A stretch of DNA of 64,000 nucleotides from DASSSY01 sp035708205 (lineage in GTDB: Bacteria > Bacteroidota > Bacteroidia > Chitinophagales > Chitinophagaceae). This document shows, piece by piece, positions 34,483 through 42,188 of the stretch. The notes beneath the pieces are model-generated. The model had not been told where the DNA came from. It searched no databases and saw only the letters and a program-made list of their open reading frames with translations. A program made the position numbers and the translations under genes. Positions within the stretch are counted from its first letter, which is position 1. Each line of letters opens with the position of its first letter. The stretch covers positions 248,001-312,000 of the forward strand of contig DASSSY010000002.1 in NCBI GenBank assembly GCA_035708205.1, in the 5' to 3' direction.

Positions 34483-34941
34483 TTAGGCGATCTCGATAAA
34501 TTTGTTGGCGGCCTTTACCTGTTCTTTCTTAGGAATATCTAAGTGAAGAATGCCGTTCTCGTAGCGTGCGGAGATATTCCCGGCATCTACTTTTTCGCCT
34601 AATTTGAAGCTGCGTTTAAAGGCTTGTAATCTGAATTCCTCCCTCAAAAACTTTTGGTTGTTTATTGTTGGCTCTTCTTTGCTTGTCTCCGTTTTCTCAA
34701 AGGAAATGGTCATGGTGTTGTCGTTGACCTGGATTTTTAAATCGTCTTTTTTCAAGCCGGGGGCCACTACTGCCAATTGGTAGGCATCATCTGTTTCGGA
34801 GATATTTACCGGAACACGGCGGTGTTGTTTCCAGTCTTCATTGAAAAAATCATCGCGGAAGAAACGAGGACCATTATTGTTGAAAAGCTCTTCCATTAAA
34901 CCACCAAAGGTACGTACGGGATTTACAGTGTTGTTGTTCAT
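34483..34941 (-). CDS. Small heat-shock protein, Hsp20/alpha-crystallin family
   Basis: 152 residues. An alpha-crystallin domain (about 42-148) with 'PVNISETDDAYQLAVVAPGLKKDDLKIQVNDNTMTISF', 'FKLGEKVDAGNISARYENGILHLDIPKKEQ' and the A-x-x-x-n-G-v-L motif (ARYENGILHL). The C-terminal tail lacks a clear I-x-I. A cytosolic ATP-independent holdase. Upstream lies a cluster of TGACA/TGTCA sites that may control it. Confidence 0.93.
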   Translation of the reverse strand: MNNNTVNPVRTFGGLMEELFNNNGPRFFRDDFFNEDWKQHRRVPVNISETDDAYQLAVVAPGLKKDDLKIQVNDNTMTISFEKTETSKEEPTINNQKFLREEFRLQAFKRSFKLGEKVDAGNISARYENGILHLDIPKKEQVKAANKFIEIA

Positions 34942-35021
34942 TTTCTATTCAGTTTTAAAAAGTAACTAATGATGTTGATTTATGAAGACTTGAACAAAGG
35001 CCGTACCCATTAAAATTTAAA

Positions 35022-35087
35022 TGACAAAATGTCTTATTTTAATAAATTTATATGACAATATGACATTTTGTCAATTATTTTTTGTCA
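35022..35087. promoter_or_regulatory. Cluster of TGACA/TGTCA inverted repeats upstream of hsp20
   Basis: TGACA-AAA-TGTCT (35022-35034) and TGACA-TTT-TGTCA (35061-35073, a perfect 13-bp palindrome) have centres 39 bases apart. Extra half-sites are TGACA at 35053-35057 and TGTCA at 35083-35087. Such density in an AT-rich stretch suggests a dimeric regulator binding cooperatively. It matches neither the HrcA CIRCE element nor any site I can name. It could control hsp20 (left) or a rightward transcript ending at 35227. Confidence 0.45.
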
Positions 35088-35144
35088 TTTTTACTTTAAA
35101 AGGATTACTTTTATGGATAAGGAAAATTACATTTCTTTATCCCG

Positions 35145-35227
35145 TACTTTTTTTTGAAATTTGCAGAACTTACGATGGGTTAGTAAGTAAAGCTCTGCCG
35201 CCCCGGAATTTTCCGGGGCGGCTTTTT
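35145..35227 (+). ncRNA. Candidate small RNA ending in a GC-rich terminator
   Basis: A strong plus-strand terminator (35197-35227) has no rightward gene in front of it. Between the TGACA cluster and this terminator there is a T-rich -7-like segment (TACTTTTT, about 35145). A transcript of roughly 60-80 bases ending at 35227 would explain the terminator. The 73-codon frame spanning it reads through the hairpin and looks non-coding. Start is uncertain. Confidence 0.3.
35197..35227 (+). terminator. GC-rich terminator with no gene upstream
   Basis: A 12-bp perfect stem GCCGCCCCGGAA / TTCCGGGGCGGC (35197-35208 with 35211-35222), then TTTTT. The T-run exists only on the plus strand. Confidence 0.75.
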
Positions 35228-35240
35228 CATTTACAGCCGT

Positions 35241-35280
35241 AAAACAAACGCTCCTCTTTTTAAAGAGGAGCGTTTGTTTT
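35241..35280. terminator. 19-bp-stem palindromic terminator beside rseP
   Basis: Two 20-base arms (35241-35260, 35261-35280) that are complementary except at the innermost pair. A-tract and T-tract at both ends. It lies 20 bases after the rseP stop, so it ends rseP on the minus strand and backs up the 35227 terminator on the plus strand. Confidence 0.8.
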
Positions 35281-35300
35281 AAATAGCTTTTTAGAGGAGA

Positions 35301-36674
35301 TTAGCTCTTAAACAGGCGGAAAATATCCATGCCGTTGGCATAGATCATCAGGACGGCTAAAAGGATCAGCCCGATAGTAGTGGCGACTTCCAGCACTTTC
35401 TCATTGACCTTTCTTCCGGTAATCATTTCGATCAGTGTGAATAAAACATAGCCGCCGTCCAGGCCGGGTATCGGCAGTAGATTCATGACGGCCAGTATGA
35501 GCGACAGGAATGCCGTAACTTCCCAGAAATGTTGCCAGTTCCAGGTTTGCGGATATATTTTTCCGATAGAGATAAAGCCTCCCAGACCCTTGTAAGCACC
35601 GGTTTTCGGGTTAAGAATGAGCTTGAACTGATCAATATAAGAGCCCATCTTTTCAATGCCCATGCGTATACCGGCAGGAAATGCCTGGAAAAAATTGAAG
35701 TGTTGGGTCTCGAAATGATAGCCCCCCATTTTCGCCATTTCTTCAGGTGTTTGCGGCAGGGCAAACATAAAGCCCAGTGTACCGGTGTCGGAAACATGCG
35801 CCTGCAGGGACAATGGCTGACCATCACGAATAACGGACAGTTGAATATTTTTTCCTTTTTCGGATTCGACGGTGTTCTTGACGGTCACAAATCCCGGTGT
35901 TTTGATGCCATTGATCGCTATGATCTTATCAGCTTTCTTTAAGCCCGCAATGTCGGCGCCTGAGCCGGAAACGACTTTACCGACAATAGCAGGAAAGGGT
36001 AGTGAAAACAGGGACTGGCCTTTATTGTCAATAACCTGTCCGGCGAAATTTACAGGCATGACCAAAGTGGTATCCTTACCTTTTCTTTCTATTTGAACGG
36101 TTTTGGCATTAAGCATTTTGGGCATCAGGTCATTAAAATAAACCACCGGCTCGTTATTGACCGCAAGGATCTTATCGCCATCCTGAAAGCCTAAGTTATA
36201 GCCTAAAGAATCGGTGATGACGACGCCGTTGCTTAATTCCGACATGGGGAGCTGTTGTTGTCCCCAGGTGAATAAGATGGCCGAATAAATAAAGAAAGCC
36301 AATACTACATTGACAATAATACCACCCAGCATGATCAGAAGACGCTGCCATGCTTTTTTGGAACGAAATTCCCAGGGTTCAGGCGGTTTGGCCAGTTGTT
36401 CTTTGTCCATGCTTTCATCCACCATACCGGCAATCTTAACATAACCGCCCAGGGGGAACCAGCCGATGCCATATGTGGTGTCGCCTTTTTTCTTTTTAAA
36501 AATGGAGAAGGGGAGGATATTGCTGAATGGGAAGAGGAAGTCGAAAAATAAATAGAATTTTTCCACTCTCGTTTTGAACAGTTTGGCAAAGAAAAAATGC
36601 CCGCCTTCATGTAATACGATCAACAAAGATAAAGATAAAAGAAACTGTATGATTTGAACCCAGATTCCGGTCAT
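35301..36674 (-). CDS. rseP: RIP metalloprotease RseP (site-2 protease)
   Basis: 457 residues. Zinc motif HEGGH (22-26) in the first membrane helix, two PDZ-like domains (about 135-285), and near the C-terminus 'LLPIPGLDGGYVLFTLIEMITGRK' with the N-x-x-P-x-P-x-L-D-G-G zinc-binding segment. Membrane helices flank the PDZ domains. It cuts anti-sigma factors or other substrates within the inner membrane. It lies 31 bases downstream of the dxr homologue, the order common in Bacteroidota. Confidence 0.95.
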   Translation of the reverse strand: MTGIWVQIIQFLLSLSLLIVLHEGGHFFFAKLFKTRVEKFYLFFDFLFPFSNILPFSIFKKKKGDTTYGIGWFPLGGYVKIAGMVDESMDKEQLAKPPEPWEFRSKKAWQRLLIMLGGIIVNVVLAFFIYSAILFTWGQQQLPMSELSNGVVITDSLGYNLGFQDGDKILAVNNEPVVYFNDLMPKMLNAKTVQIERKGKDTTLVMPVNFAGQVIDNKGQSLFSLPFPAIVGKVVSGSGADIAGLKKADKIIAINGIKTPGFVTVKNTVESEKGKNIQLSVIRDGQPLSLQAHVSDTGTLGFMFALPQTPEEMAKMGGYHFETQHFNFFQAFPAGIRMGIEKMGSYIDQFKLILNPKTGAYKGLGGFISIGKIYPQTWNWQHFWEVTAFLSLILAVMNLLPIPGLDGGYVLFTLIEMITGRKVNEKVLEVATTIGLILLAVLMIYANGMDIFRLFKS

Positions 36675-36705
36675 AAATTGCTATTTGAAGGGTTGAATTT
36701 TTTGA

Positions 36706-37881
36706 TTAATTATAAAGTTGGCTGTTTTTGGTCAGCGTCAGGGTCAGCTTCCTGGTCTCTTCATCCGTATGCTCTAAATCTTCCAGGCTCGGGTTCTCGA
36801 TGATCGGGATTTGCTGTAAGGCTTCGGCAATCATATCGCTCATTTCCAGGAAGCCCACCCGGTTATTCAGGAATGCCTGAACCACCACTTCATTGGCCGC
36901 GTTCAGGATACAGGGCGCGTTGTGGCCGGTAGCCATGGCTTCCTGTGCCAGCTTTAAGTTGCGGAAGGTTTTATAATCCGGTTGATCGAAGGTGAGTTTA
37001 TGATATTCATTAAAAGGGAATGCCTGGTGATCATCAACGAGCCTTTCGGGAAAACTTAACGCGTACAGTAAAGGAACATGAATATCTGGGAGGCCGATTT
37101 GTGTCTTAATGCTGCCGTCTTTCAGCTGAACCATAGATTGGATCACTGATTGAGGATGGATAATAACTTCTAGCTGGTCGTTTTGAAGGTTGAACATTGC
37201 CCGGGCGGCGATCATTTCCAGCCCTTTACCCATTAAGGTTGAGGCGTCAATGCTGGTTTTGTCGTCGGTAAATATGTTTTGATTAGGATGCTGCAGGGCA
37301 TGATCTTTTTTAACATTGACTAAATAATTAGGTTTCCGGTCCAGGAAAGGGCCGCCGGACGCCATTAAGGTAATTTTGCTGATGTCCCGGTTGGCTTCCC
37401 CGATAAGACTTTGGAAAACGGCTGATAATGCCCTGCTGGCCGGCAGGAGCACGGCTTCGTTTTCCAGAGCCGTCTTTCTGATCGCTTCCCCGGCTGCCGC
37501 TAAGATCTCCTTATTGGATACGGCTACGGTTTTCTTCGCCTTTAAGGCCGCCAGTGTAGGCCGGATACTGTCGAAACCAACGGTAGCCACTAAAACCATG
37601 TCTATTGACGTCCAGGATACAAGATCGCATAAGGCTTCCTGCCCGCAAAACACTTTTATATCGGTCCGGGATAAAGCGTTTTTGACCTTATCATGGGCCT
37701 TTTCATCAATGACGACGATAGTATTCGGTTGGAACGCTTTTGCCTGCCTGATGATCTTATCCGCATTGTCGAACGTGGTCAATGCTTCAATGGCAAAATT
37801 CCCGGGATGTTTAGCAACGATTTCCAAAGCATGAGCGCCCATGGTTTCGGTGGCGCCCAGGATAGCTAACTTTTTTTTCAT
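36706..37881 (-). CDS. dxr: DXP reductoisomerase homologue with degraded active site
   Basis: 391 residues from ATG 37881 (MKKKLAILGATETMG); an extension to 37929 would cover the -7 box at 37894-37901. It aligns with Dxr over its whole length ('SNKEILAAAGE', 'MASGGPF', 'LVNVKKDHALQHPN', 'EVIIHPQSVIQSMVQLKDGS', 'ALSFPERLV', 'NAANEVVVQAFL'). Key residues are lost, in E. coli numbering: D150, S151, E152 read S149-R150-A151 ('LLPASRALSAVFQ'); S222 and N227 read A213 and G218; the W212-containing flexible loop is replaced; the NADPH motif GSTGSIG reads GATETMG. His198, Ser175, Lys219 and Glu222 are kept. Normal Dxr makes MEP for isoprenoids. This copy probably cannot bind metal and may be a pseudoenzyme, unless alignment near D150 is misleading. 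Confidence 0.85.
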   Translation of the reverse strand: MKKKLAILGATETMGAHALEIVAKHPGNFAIEALTTFDNADKIIRQAKAFQPNTIVVIDEKAHDKVKNALSRTDIKVFCGQEALCDLVSWTSIDMVLVATVGFDSIRPTLAALKAKKTVAVSNKEILAAAGEAIRKTALENEAVLLPASRALSAVFQSLIGEANRDISKITLMASGGPFLDRKPNYLVNVKKDHALQHPNQNIFTDDKTSIDASTLMGKGLEMIAARAMFNLQNDQLEVIIHPQSVIQSMVQLKDGSIKTQIGLPDIHVPLLYALSFPERLVDDHQAFPFNEYHKLTFDQPDYKTFRNLKLAQEAMATGHNAPCILNAANEVVVQAFLNNRVGFLEMSDMIAEALQQIPIIENPSLEDLEHTDEETRKLTLTLTKNSQLYN

Positions 37882-37893
37882 AGTAATTGGACG

Positions 37894-37901
37894 CAAAGTT
37901 A
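37894..37901 (-). promoter_or_regulatory. -7 promoter box TAACTTTG for dxr-rseP
   Basis: TAnnTTTG match on the minus strand, 12 bases before the dxr ATG, implying a very short leader. Confidence 0.55.
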
Positions 37902-38006
37902 ACGAATAAGTTTTAGCGACGACCCGCAATTTCAGGAATTACAAAATCATTTGAAAACGGCCTTTAGAGATGGGAGGCGTGCCACATCAGGGAGGCTGCC
38001 GATACT

Positions 38007-38058
38007 ACAACATATAATAAAGGCATTGGTTCGAACCAATGCCTTTATTATATGTTGT
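38007..38058. terminator. 52-bp perfect palindrome (26-bp arms, no loop)
   Basis: Arms 38007-38032 and 38033-38058 are exact reverse complements centred on TTCGAA. It lies 27 bases after the stop of the minus-strand lipoprotein gene and so probably acts as its terminator. The stem is unusually long and perfect compared with the other terminators here. Confidence 0.7.
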
Positions 38059-38085
38059 TTAGGGATTGCGCGTTGAAAACAGGGA

Positions 38086-38730
38086 TCAGCTTTTTTTATT
38101 AGCGGCTTGCGCCTGTTGCATTTGCTGCATTTTCTGGATCTGCTCCTGCATCATTTGTTGCTGTTTCTGAAGCACCTCATTTGCTTTGGCAGAATCTTCT
38201 TTGGTAAAGGTGCGCAGGTTAGCATACATGAAATTCTTGCCCTGGTTAATTTTTAAGCGGAGCTTTCCTTTGCTGATGCTTTCAATAATAGCCGTATCCT
38301 CTTTGGCGCCGGCCTGGCGTTGCGCTTCACTGAACGGTGAAAGGACAAGCTTGTCCTTTCCGGCAATCGACCATTTATTGGTGTCGGATTGCGGACCGCT
38401 GTAAAAAACAGCTAAGCCGTCTTTGAAGAAAGCCAGGGAGGTTAGGGCAGCCATGTCTTTTTGTTGTTGTTTATAGTCCTCAACATGCGATTTCAGGACG
38501 GATTTGATGCTGTCCAGATCGTATGTTCCCATGAACGCGGCCATAGAGCTGTCCACTTTTGTAATGGTGTCAATCGCTTTTGTACGCACCTTTGCCATTG
38601 AATCGGCTGCCGGAGATTCAAAAGATTCCACCTGCCATTTGCCGATAATTTGTTCTTTAGGATTTTGACAGGAAGCCAGTAATAACAGACCGCAGCCCGC
38701 TGCTAAGAGAAGATTATTTTTTAGTTTCAT
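38086..38730 (-). CDS. Lipoprotein with lipocalin-like start and Gln-rich tail
   Basis: 214 residues. The lipobox LLASC gives Cys21, followed by 'QNPKEQIIGKWQVESFES', a G-K-W opening typical of lipocalin-like domains. Central helices 'SIKSVLKSHVEDYKQQQKDMAALTSL' and a beta section 'FFKDGLAVFYSG', 'KLRLKINQGKNFMYANLRTF' follow. The C-terminal 30 residues are Gln/Met-rich coiled-coil ('QKQQQMMQEQIQKMQQMQQAQ'). Function unknown. The -7 box at 38736-38743 ends only 5 bases before the ATG. Confidence 0.75.
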   Translation of the reverse strand: MKLKNNLLLAAGCGLLLLASCQNPKEQIIGKWQVESFESPAADSMAKVRTKAIDTITKVDSSMAAFMGTYDLDSIKSVLKSHVEDYKQQQKDMAALTSLAFFKDGLAVFYSGPQSDTNKWSIAGKDKLVLSPFSEAQRQAGAKEDTAIIESISKGKLRLKINQGKNFMYANLRTFTKEDSAKANEVLQKQQQMMQEQIQKMQQMQQAQAANKKS

Positions 38731-38735
38731 GACGG

Positions 38736-38743
38736 CAAAGATA
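38736..38743 (-). promoter_or_regulatory. -7 promoter box TATCTTTG, 5 bases from the ATG
   Basis: Exact match on the minus strand immediately before the lipoprotein start at 38730. The implied mRNA is nearly leaderless. Confidence 0.5.
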
Positions 38744-39009
38744 ATATTATGTTTAATGACAAATCAATAACAGCTCAGTATTTTTTTTGTTTCATAAAAT
38801 TTTAAGAGTTTTTACCTTATTTAGCGCTCACCCTGCGCTCAGGAATTTCTTCTCCACGTAGTAGGACGCGCCGGCAGTTTTTTGATTGTGCACGCCCCGG
38901 ATAATGATCATCTTTGCCTTATTCGGCTAAAATTTCTACCTTTAGCCGTTTTTTAAATTTCTTAAAAAATGCGGCTCAAAGTATTTGGGCTGTGCAGAAT
39001 GGAATGCAT

Positions 39010-39939
39010 ATGAACAATCTGACATTAGATGCCATCAAAAATGTAACAGTTATCGGCGCCGGCACCATGGGCAATGGCATTTGCCATGTTTTTGCGCAAA
39101 AAGGCTTTAAGGTAAATATGGTAGATGTTTCCCAGGTCGCTTTGGACAAGGCTTTGATCAAAATCTCCAAAAATATGGACCGCCAGGTCGCCAAAGGCTC
39201 ATTTGATGGCAAAGCAAAGGCTGAGGCCCTGGCAAATATATCAACCTATACCCAGCTGGCGGATGCCGTTTCAGATGCGGACCTGGTTATCGAGGCCGCT
39301 ACGGAGAACGTAGATTTAAAGTTAAATATCTTTAAACAAATGGATGAATGCTGTCCTGAAAAAACCATTTTTGCCAGCAACACATCTTCTATTTCCATCA
39401 CAAAAATTGCTGCTCAAACCGGTCGCCCTGGGAAAGTGATCGGGATGCACTTTATGAATCCCGTACCGGTCATGAAGCTGGTTGAGGTCATCAATGGCTA
39501 TGGCACGGAAAAGGAAATTACAAATCTGATCTTAGCATTAAGCCGTACTTTGGGAAAAGTGCCCAGTGTGGTCAACGATTATCCGGGCTTTGTGGCCAAC
39601 CGCATTTTATTGCCCATGATTAACGAAGCCATTATTTCTTTACAGGAAGGTGTGGCCGGCGTTGAAGAAATTGATACGGTTATGAAATTGGGCATGGCGC
39701 ATCCGATGGGGCCGTTGCAGCTGGCTGATTTCATTGGCCTGGATACCTGCTTGTCTATCCTTCGGGTGCTGCATGAGGGTATTGGCCATTCGAAATACGC
39801 TCCCGCAACTTTATTGATAAATATGGTGCAGGCCGGTTATCTGGGCGTGAAAAGCGGTGAAGGGTTTTATAAATATACGGAAGGCAGCAAGGAATTGATG
39901 GTGAGCAGCCGTTTTAAAGATAAAGGCTGGCACCAATAG
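39010..39939 (+). CDS. hbd: 3-hydroxybutyryl-CoA dehydrogenase
   Basis: 309 residues from ATG 39010 (MNNLTLDAIKNVTVIGAGTMG); another ATG lies at 39004. Rossmann motif GAGTMGNG, 'SNTSSISITKIA', 'GMHFMNPVPVMKLVEVI' with the catalytic His, 'DYPGFVANRILLPMINEA' and 'AHPMGPLQLADFIGLDTCL' are all typical. It oxidises short-chain 3-hydroxyacyl-CoA. It stands alone; upstream bases 38820-39000 hold a TACCTTTA box (38937-38944), one mismatch from consensus. Confidence 0.93.
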   Translation: MNNLTLDAIKNVTVIGAGTMGNGICHVFAQKGFKVNMVDVSQVALDKALIKISKNMDRQVAKGSFDGKAKAEALANISTYTQLADAVSDADLVIEAATENVDLKLNIFKQMDECCPEKTIFASNTSSISITKIAAQTGRPGKVIGMHFMNPVPVMKLVEVINGYGTEKEITNLILALSRTLGKVPSVVNDYPGFVANRILLPMINEAIISLQEGVAGVEEIDTVMKLGMAHPMGPLQLADFIGLDTCLSILRVLHEGIGHSKYAPATLLINMVQAGYLGVKSGEGFYKYTEGSKELMVSSRFKDKGWHQ

Positions 39940-39969
39940 TTCACCGGATACCGAGGATATAAATATTAT

Positions 39970-40000
39970 TTTGTGCTTTAGGTAAAAAATCTTATCTTTG
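39970..40000 (+). promoter_or_regulatory. Promoter of rpsU
   Basis: TTTG (39970-39973) and TATCTTTG (39993-40000) are 19 bases apart, a full match to the Bacteroidota promoter. It gives a leader of about 27 bases before the rpsU ATG. Confidence 0.7.
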
Positions 40001-40020
40001 CACTCCAAAAAAGCAAAAAA

Positions 40021-40025
40021 GGAGG
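40021..40025 (+). promoter_or_regulatory. Strong Shine-Dalgarno GGAGG of rpsU
   Basis: GGAGG flanked by A-rich sequence, 9 bases before ATG 40035. Most genes in this window have no such motif at that distance. In Flavobacterium a strong SD on rpsU has been linked to autoregulation by ribosomes that lack bS21 and expose their anti-SD. Confidence 0.7.
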
Positions 40026-40034
40026 TATATAAAG

Positions 40035-40232
40035 ATGCTTATATTAGATGGTAAGGATTGCGAAAATATTGACAAGGCGCTGAAAAAGTACAAGCGTAAA
40101 TTTGAGCGTTCCCGCACTTTGAACCAATTGCGTGATCGTCAGGCTTTTACGAAGCCTTCCGTGCGTCGTCGTAAAGAAAAGCTTAAAGCGATTTATCGTC
40201 AGCAAATCGTGTCGGGAAAGGTCGAGCTTTAA
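40035..40232 (+). CDS. rpsU: 30S ribosomal protein bS21
   Basis: 65 residues: 'ALKKYKRKFERSRTLNQLRDRQAFTKPSVRRRKEKLKAIYRQQ'. Tyr54 ('KAIYRQQ') sits at the position reported in Bacteroidota to help hold the 16S anti-Shine-Dalgarno in a pocket with bS18 and bS6. It has its own promoter, a strong SD and a terminator, so it is a stand-alone unit suited to autoregulation. Confidence 0.96.
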   Translation: MLILDGKDCENIDKALKKYKRKFERSRTLNQLRDRQAFTKPSVRRRKEKLKAIYRQQIVSGKVEL

Positions 40233-40287
40233 TCCGGCGGCTTCTTATTCTTAACTGAAATAGAGGATTGTTGACACTGAATTTTTT

Positions 40288-40324
40288 ATATTGCCTGTCG
40301 TTATGGACAGGCAATATTTGTTTT
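40288..40324 (+). terminator. rpsU terminator
   Basis: A 12-bp perfect stem ATATTGCCTGTC / GACAGGCAATAT (40288-40299 with 40306-40317) followed by TTGTTTT. Confidence 0.8.
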
Positions 40325-40337
40325 AGACCTTTGTGTT

Positions 40338-40345
40338 TATTTTTG
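40338..40345 (+). promoter_or_regulatory. -7 promoter box TATTTTTG for the CPBP gene
   Basis: TAnnTTTG match. It lies inside the longer reading frame that opens at GTG 40333, so it favours the later start at GTG 40372. Confidence 0.5.
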
Positions 40346-40371
40346 CATTCACCCGTTCCAATGTCTTATTA

Positions 40372-41295
40372 GTGTTTAAAGGTTACCTGTATATCCGTTC
40401 CAAAGGCTTCCAGCTGTCCGTATTTTTGTTTATCTGGGCAGGTTTTTTCCTGATTTCCCAATTTTTACAGCTGGCATTGATCCGCCAGCTTTATAATGTA
40501 CCGGCGGAGGACATGGCCGATTTTTTATCATCAGCATTGCTGAAGCATCCGGATTTTATGATGTTTTTTAATGCTCTCTTTACTTTGCTGGCCTTTGGTG
40601 TCCCGGCATTTCTGTTTGCTTATCTGGCGCATCCCCGGCCGGCCGGTTATTTAGGGCTGCAGCCTATCCGCAACTTGAAACAATGGCCCTGGATTCTTAT
40701 GCTGGTGGTGGGTATGATACCTGTACTGATGACGATTGGCGGTTATATCAATACCCTGAATTTGGGCGAAACCGCCCATGAATTGCAACAGGTACGCGAA
40801 AGCCAGATCAATGCTTATCTTAAGGATGTCGGCGGATGGGAATTGCTGCGGAATGTTCTTTGCCTGGCGGTTCTGCCTGCCTTTTGTGAAGAAGCTTTAT
40901 TTCGGGGCGTTATTCAGAAATTTGCCTTTTCCTATACCAAAAGCATTTCATGGACGATTGTAATTTCCGCGCTAAGCTTTGCGCTGATGCATATGAGCGT
41001 TTATGATTTCCTGCCCATTTTTCTTGCCGGTCTGCTGCTCGCCTGGGTATATCAGCAAACCGCTTGTCTTTGGCTGAACATCGTCGTTCATTTCCTTTTT
41101 AACGGCTCTCAGCTGGTCATCGCTTTTTACGCAGCCAGGAATGAATCGTTCAGCCAGGCAGGACAGCATGCTGTTTATTTAGTTATCGCCACATTGGCGT
41201 GTTTGCTTTTGCTGTGGCTGGCATTGGTAAAATTGTATCATTTACGGACACCTTTTACAAAAAGGTGGGGTGTGGAAGAGCCGGAGAAATTATAA
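40372..41295 (+). CDS. CPBP-family intramembrane metalloprotease
   Basis: 307 residues from GTG 40372 ('VFKGYLYIRSKGFQLSVFLF'); no ATG is available in frame nearby. About eight membrane segments. CPBP/CAAX (Abi) motifs: E-E-x-x-x-R in 'CEEALFRGVIQ' (Glu173-Glu174), 'FALMHMSVYDF' with His, and 'HFLFNGSQL'. Eukaryotic relatives trim prenylated proteins; bacterial ones act in maturation or immunity of peptides, substrate unknown here. It ends 17 bases before cdsA, so it probably shares a transcript with cdsA and psd. Confidence 0.85.
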   Translation: MFKGYLYIRSKGFQLSVFLFIWAGFFLISQFLQLALIRQLYNVPAEDMADFLSSALLKHPDFMMFFNALFTLLAFGVPAFLFAYLAHPRPAGYLGLQPIRNLKQWPWILMLVVGMIPVLMTIGGYINTLNLGETAHELQQVRESQINAYLKDVGGWELLRNVLCLAVLPAFCEEALFRGVIQKFAFSYTKSISWTIVISALSFALMHMSVYDFLPIFLAGLLLAWVYQQTACLWLNIVVHFLFNGSQLVIAFYAARNESFSQAGQHAVYLVIATLACLLLLWLALVKLYHLRTPFTKRWGVEEPEKL

Positions 41296-41312
41296 ACGCT
41301 AAAAAGAATTAC

Positions 41313-42122
41313 ATGAACTGGCCCGTATTTTTTAAAAGATTAGGATCTGCCGTCGTCTTCTCGGCGATTATGATGGCGGGATTGCTGGTTGCCGATCCCT
41401 ATGCTATCATCACCTTGTCGCTGCTGATCCAGTTCTTATGCCTTCGGGAATATTTAAACATCCTGGAAAAAATATTTCCTGATATTCATTTTACATCTTT
41501 GTTCAGGAGCTGCCTGCAGGTACTGGCGCTTGTTGTCGTATTGGGGCTGATCTTTTTCCGTTCTGCTTTTGTTTTGATATTGCTGCCTGTTCCTTTACTG
41601 ATCTTATTACCGGCTGTCCTGGCCCCGAAAACCGGACTGAAGGAAGCTTTAGTGGCTTTGGCCGGCTTACTGTATATCTCTTTGCCCATGGCGGCGCTGA
41701 TTACGCTGCGTACCATTCATATTGCTCTCCCCCTGGTTCTGGTGCTGATGATCTGGATGAACGATACCATGGCCTATATTACCGGTTCTTTTTTCGGGAA
41801 AACGCCGTTTTCGGAAATCTCGCCCAAAAAAACTTGGGAAGGCACTGTAGGCGGTGGTCTTCTGACTTTTATCGGTGCCGGTATCTGGGCATGGTGTTCG
41901 CCGCTCCATGCGGTTTCTCCCTGGCTTTGGCTGTCTTTTGCCTTGATCACCGTTGTTGTTGGAACGGCAGGTGACCTGCTGGAGTCGAAGCTGAAGCGTT
42001 TGGCAGGGGTTAAGGATTCGGGAAATATTATGCCGGGACATGGGGGGGCCTTGGATCGCTTTGATTCTTTACTGGCATGCCTGCCCTTTGCCCTGTTGAT
42101 AGCCGTTTGCCTCTGGGGCTGA
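41313..42122 (+). CDS. cdsA: Phosphatidate cytidylyltransferase
   Basis: 269 residues from ATG 41313 (MNWPVFFKRLGSAVVFSAIMM); the upstream extension overlaps the CPBP gene and is not family-like. About seven membrane segments. 'GKTPFSEISPKKTWEGTVGG' and the C-terminal signature 'VKDSGNIMPGHGGALDRFDSL' mark CdsA. It makes CDP-diacylglycerol, precursor of the phosphatidylserine that the downstream psd product decarboxylates. Confidence 0.95.
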   Translation: MNWPVFFKRLGSAVVFSAIMMAGLLVADPYAIITLSLLIQFLCLREYLNILEKIFPDIHFTSLFRSCLQVLALVVVLGLIFFRSAFVLILLPVPLLILLPAVLAPKTGLKEALVALAGLLYISLPMAALITLRTIHIALPLVLVLMIWMNDTMAYITGSFFGKTPFSEISPKKTWEGTVGGGLLTFIGAGIWAWCSPLHAVSPWLWLSFALITVVVGTAGDLLESKLKRLAGVKDSGNIMPGHGGALDRFDSLLACLPFALLIAVCLWG

Positions 42123-42188
42123 TATTTTAAAGGATTAGTTGTATTTTTGCCTGCTTCAAAATAAATTAATAACCTAAATCAAAAGGCT

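Noticed and set aside
35021..35242. 73-codon rightward open frame beside hsp20
   Set aside because: It runs through the operator-like repeats and the terminator hairpin and its protein has no family features.
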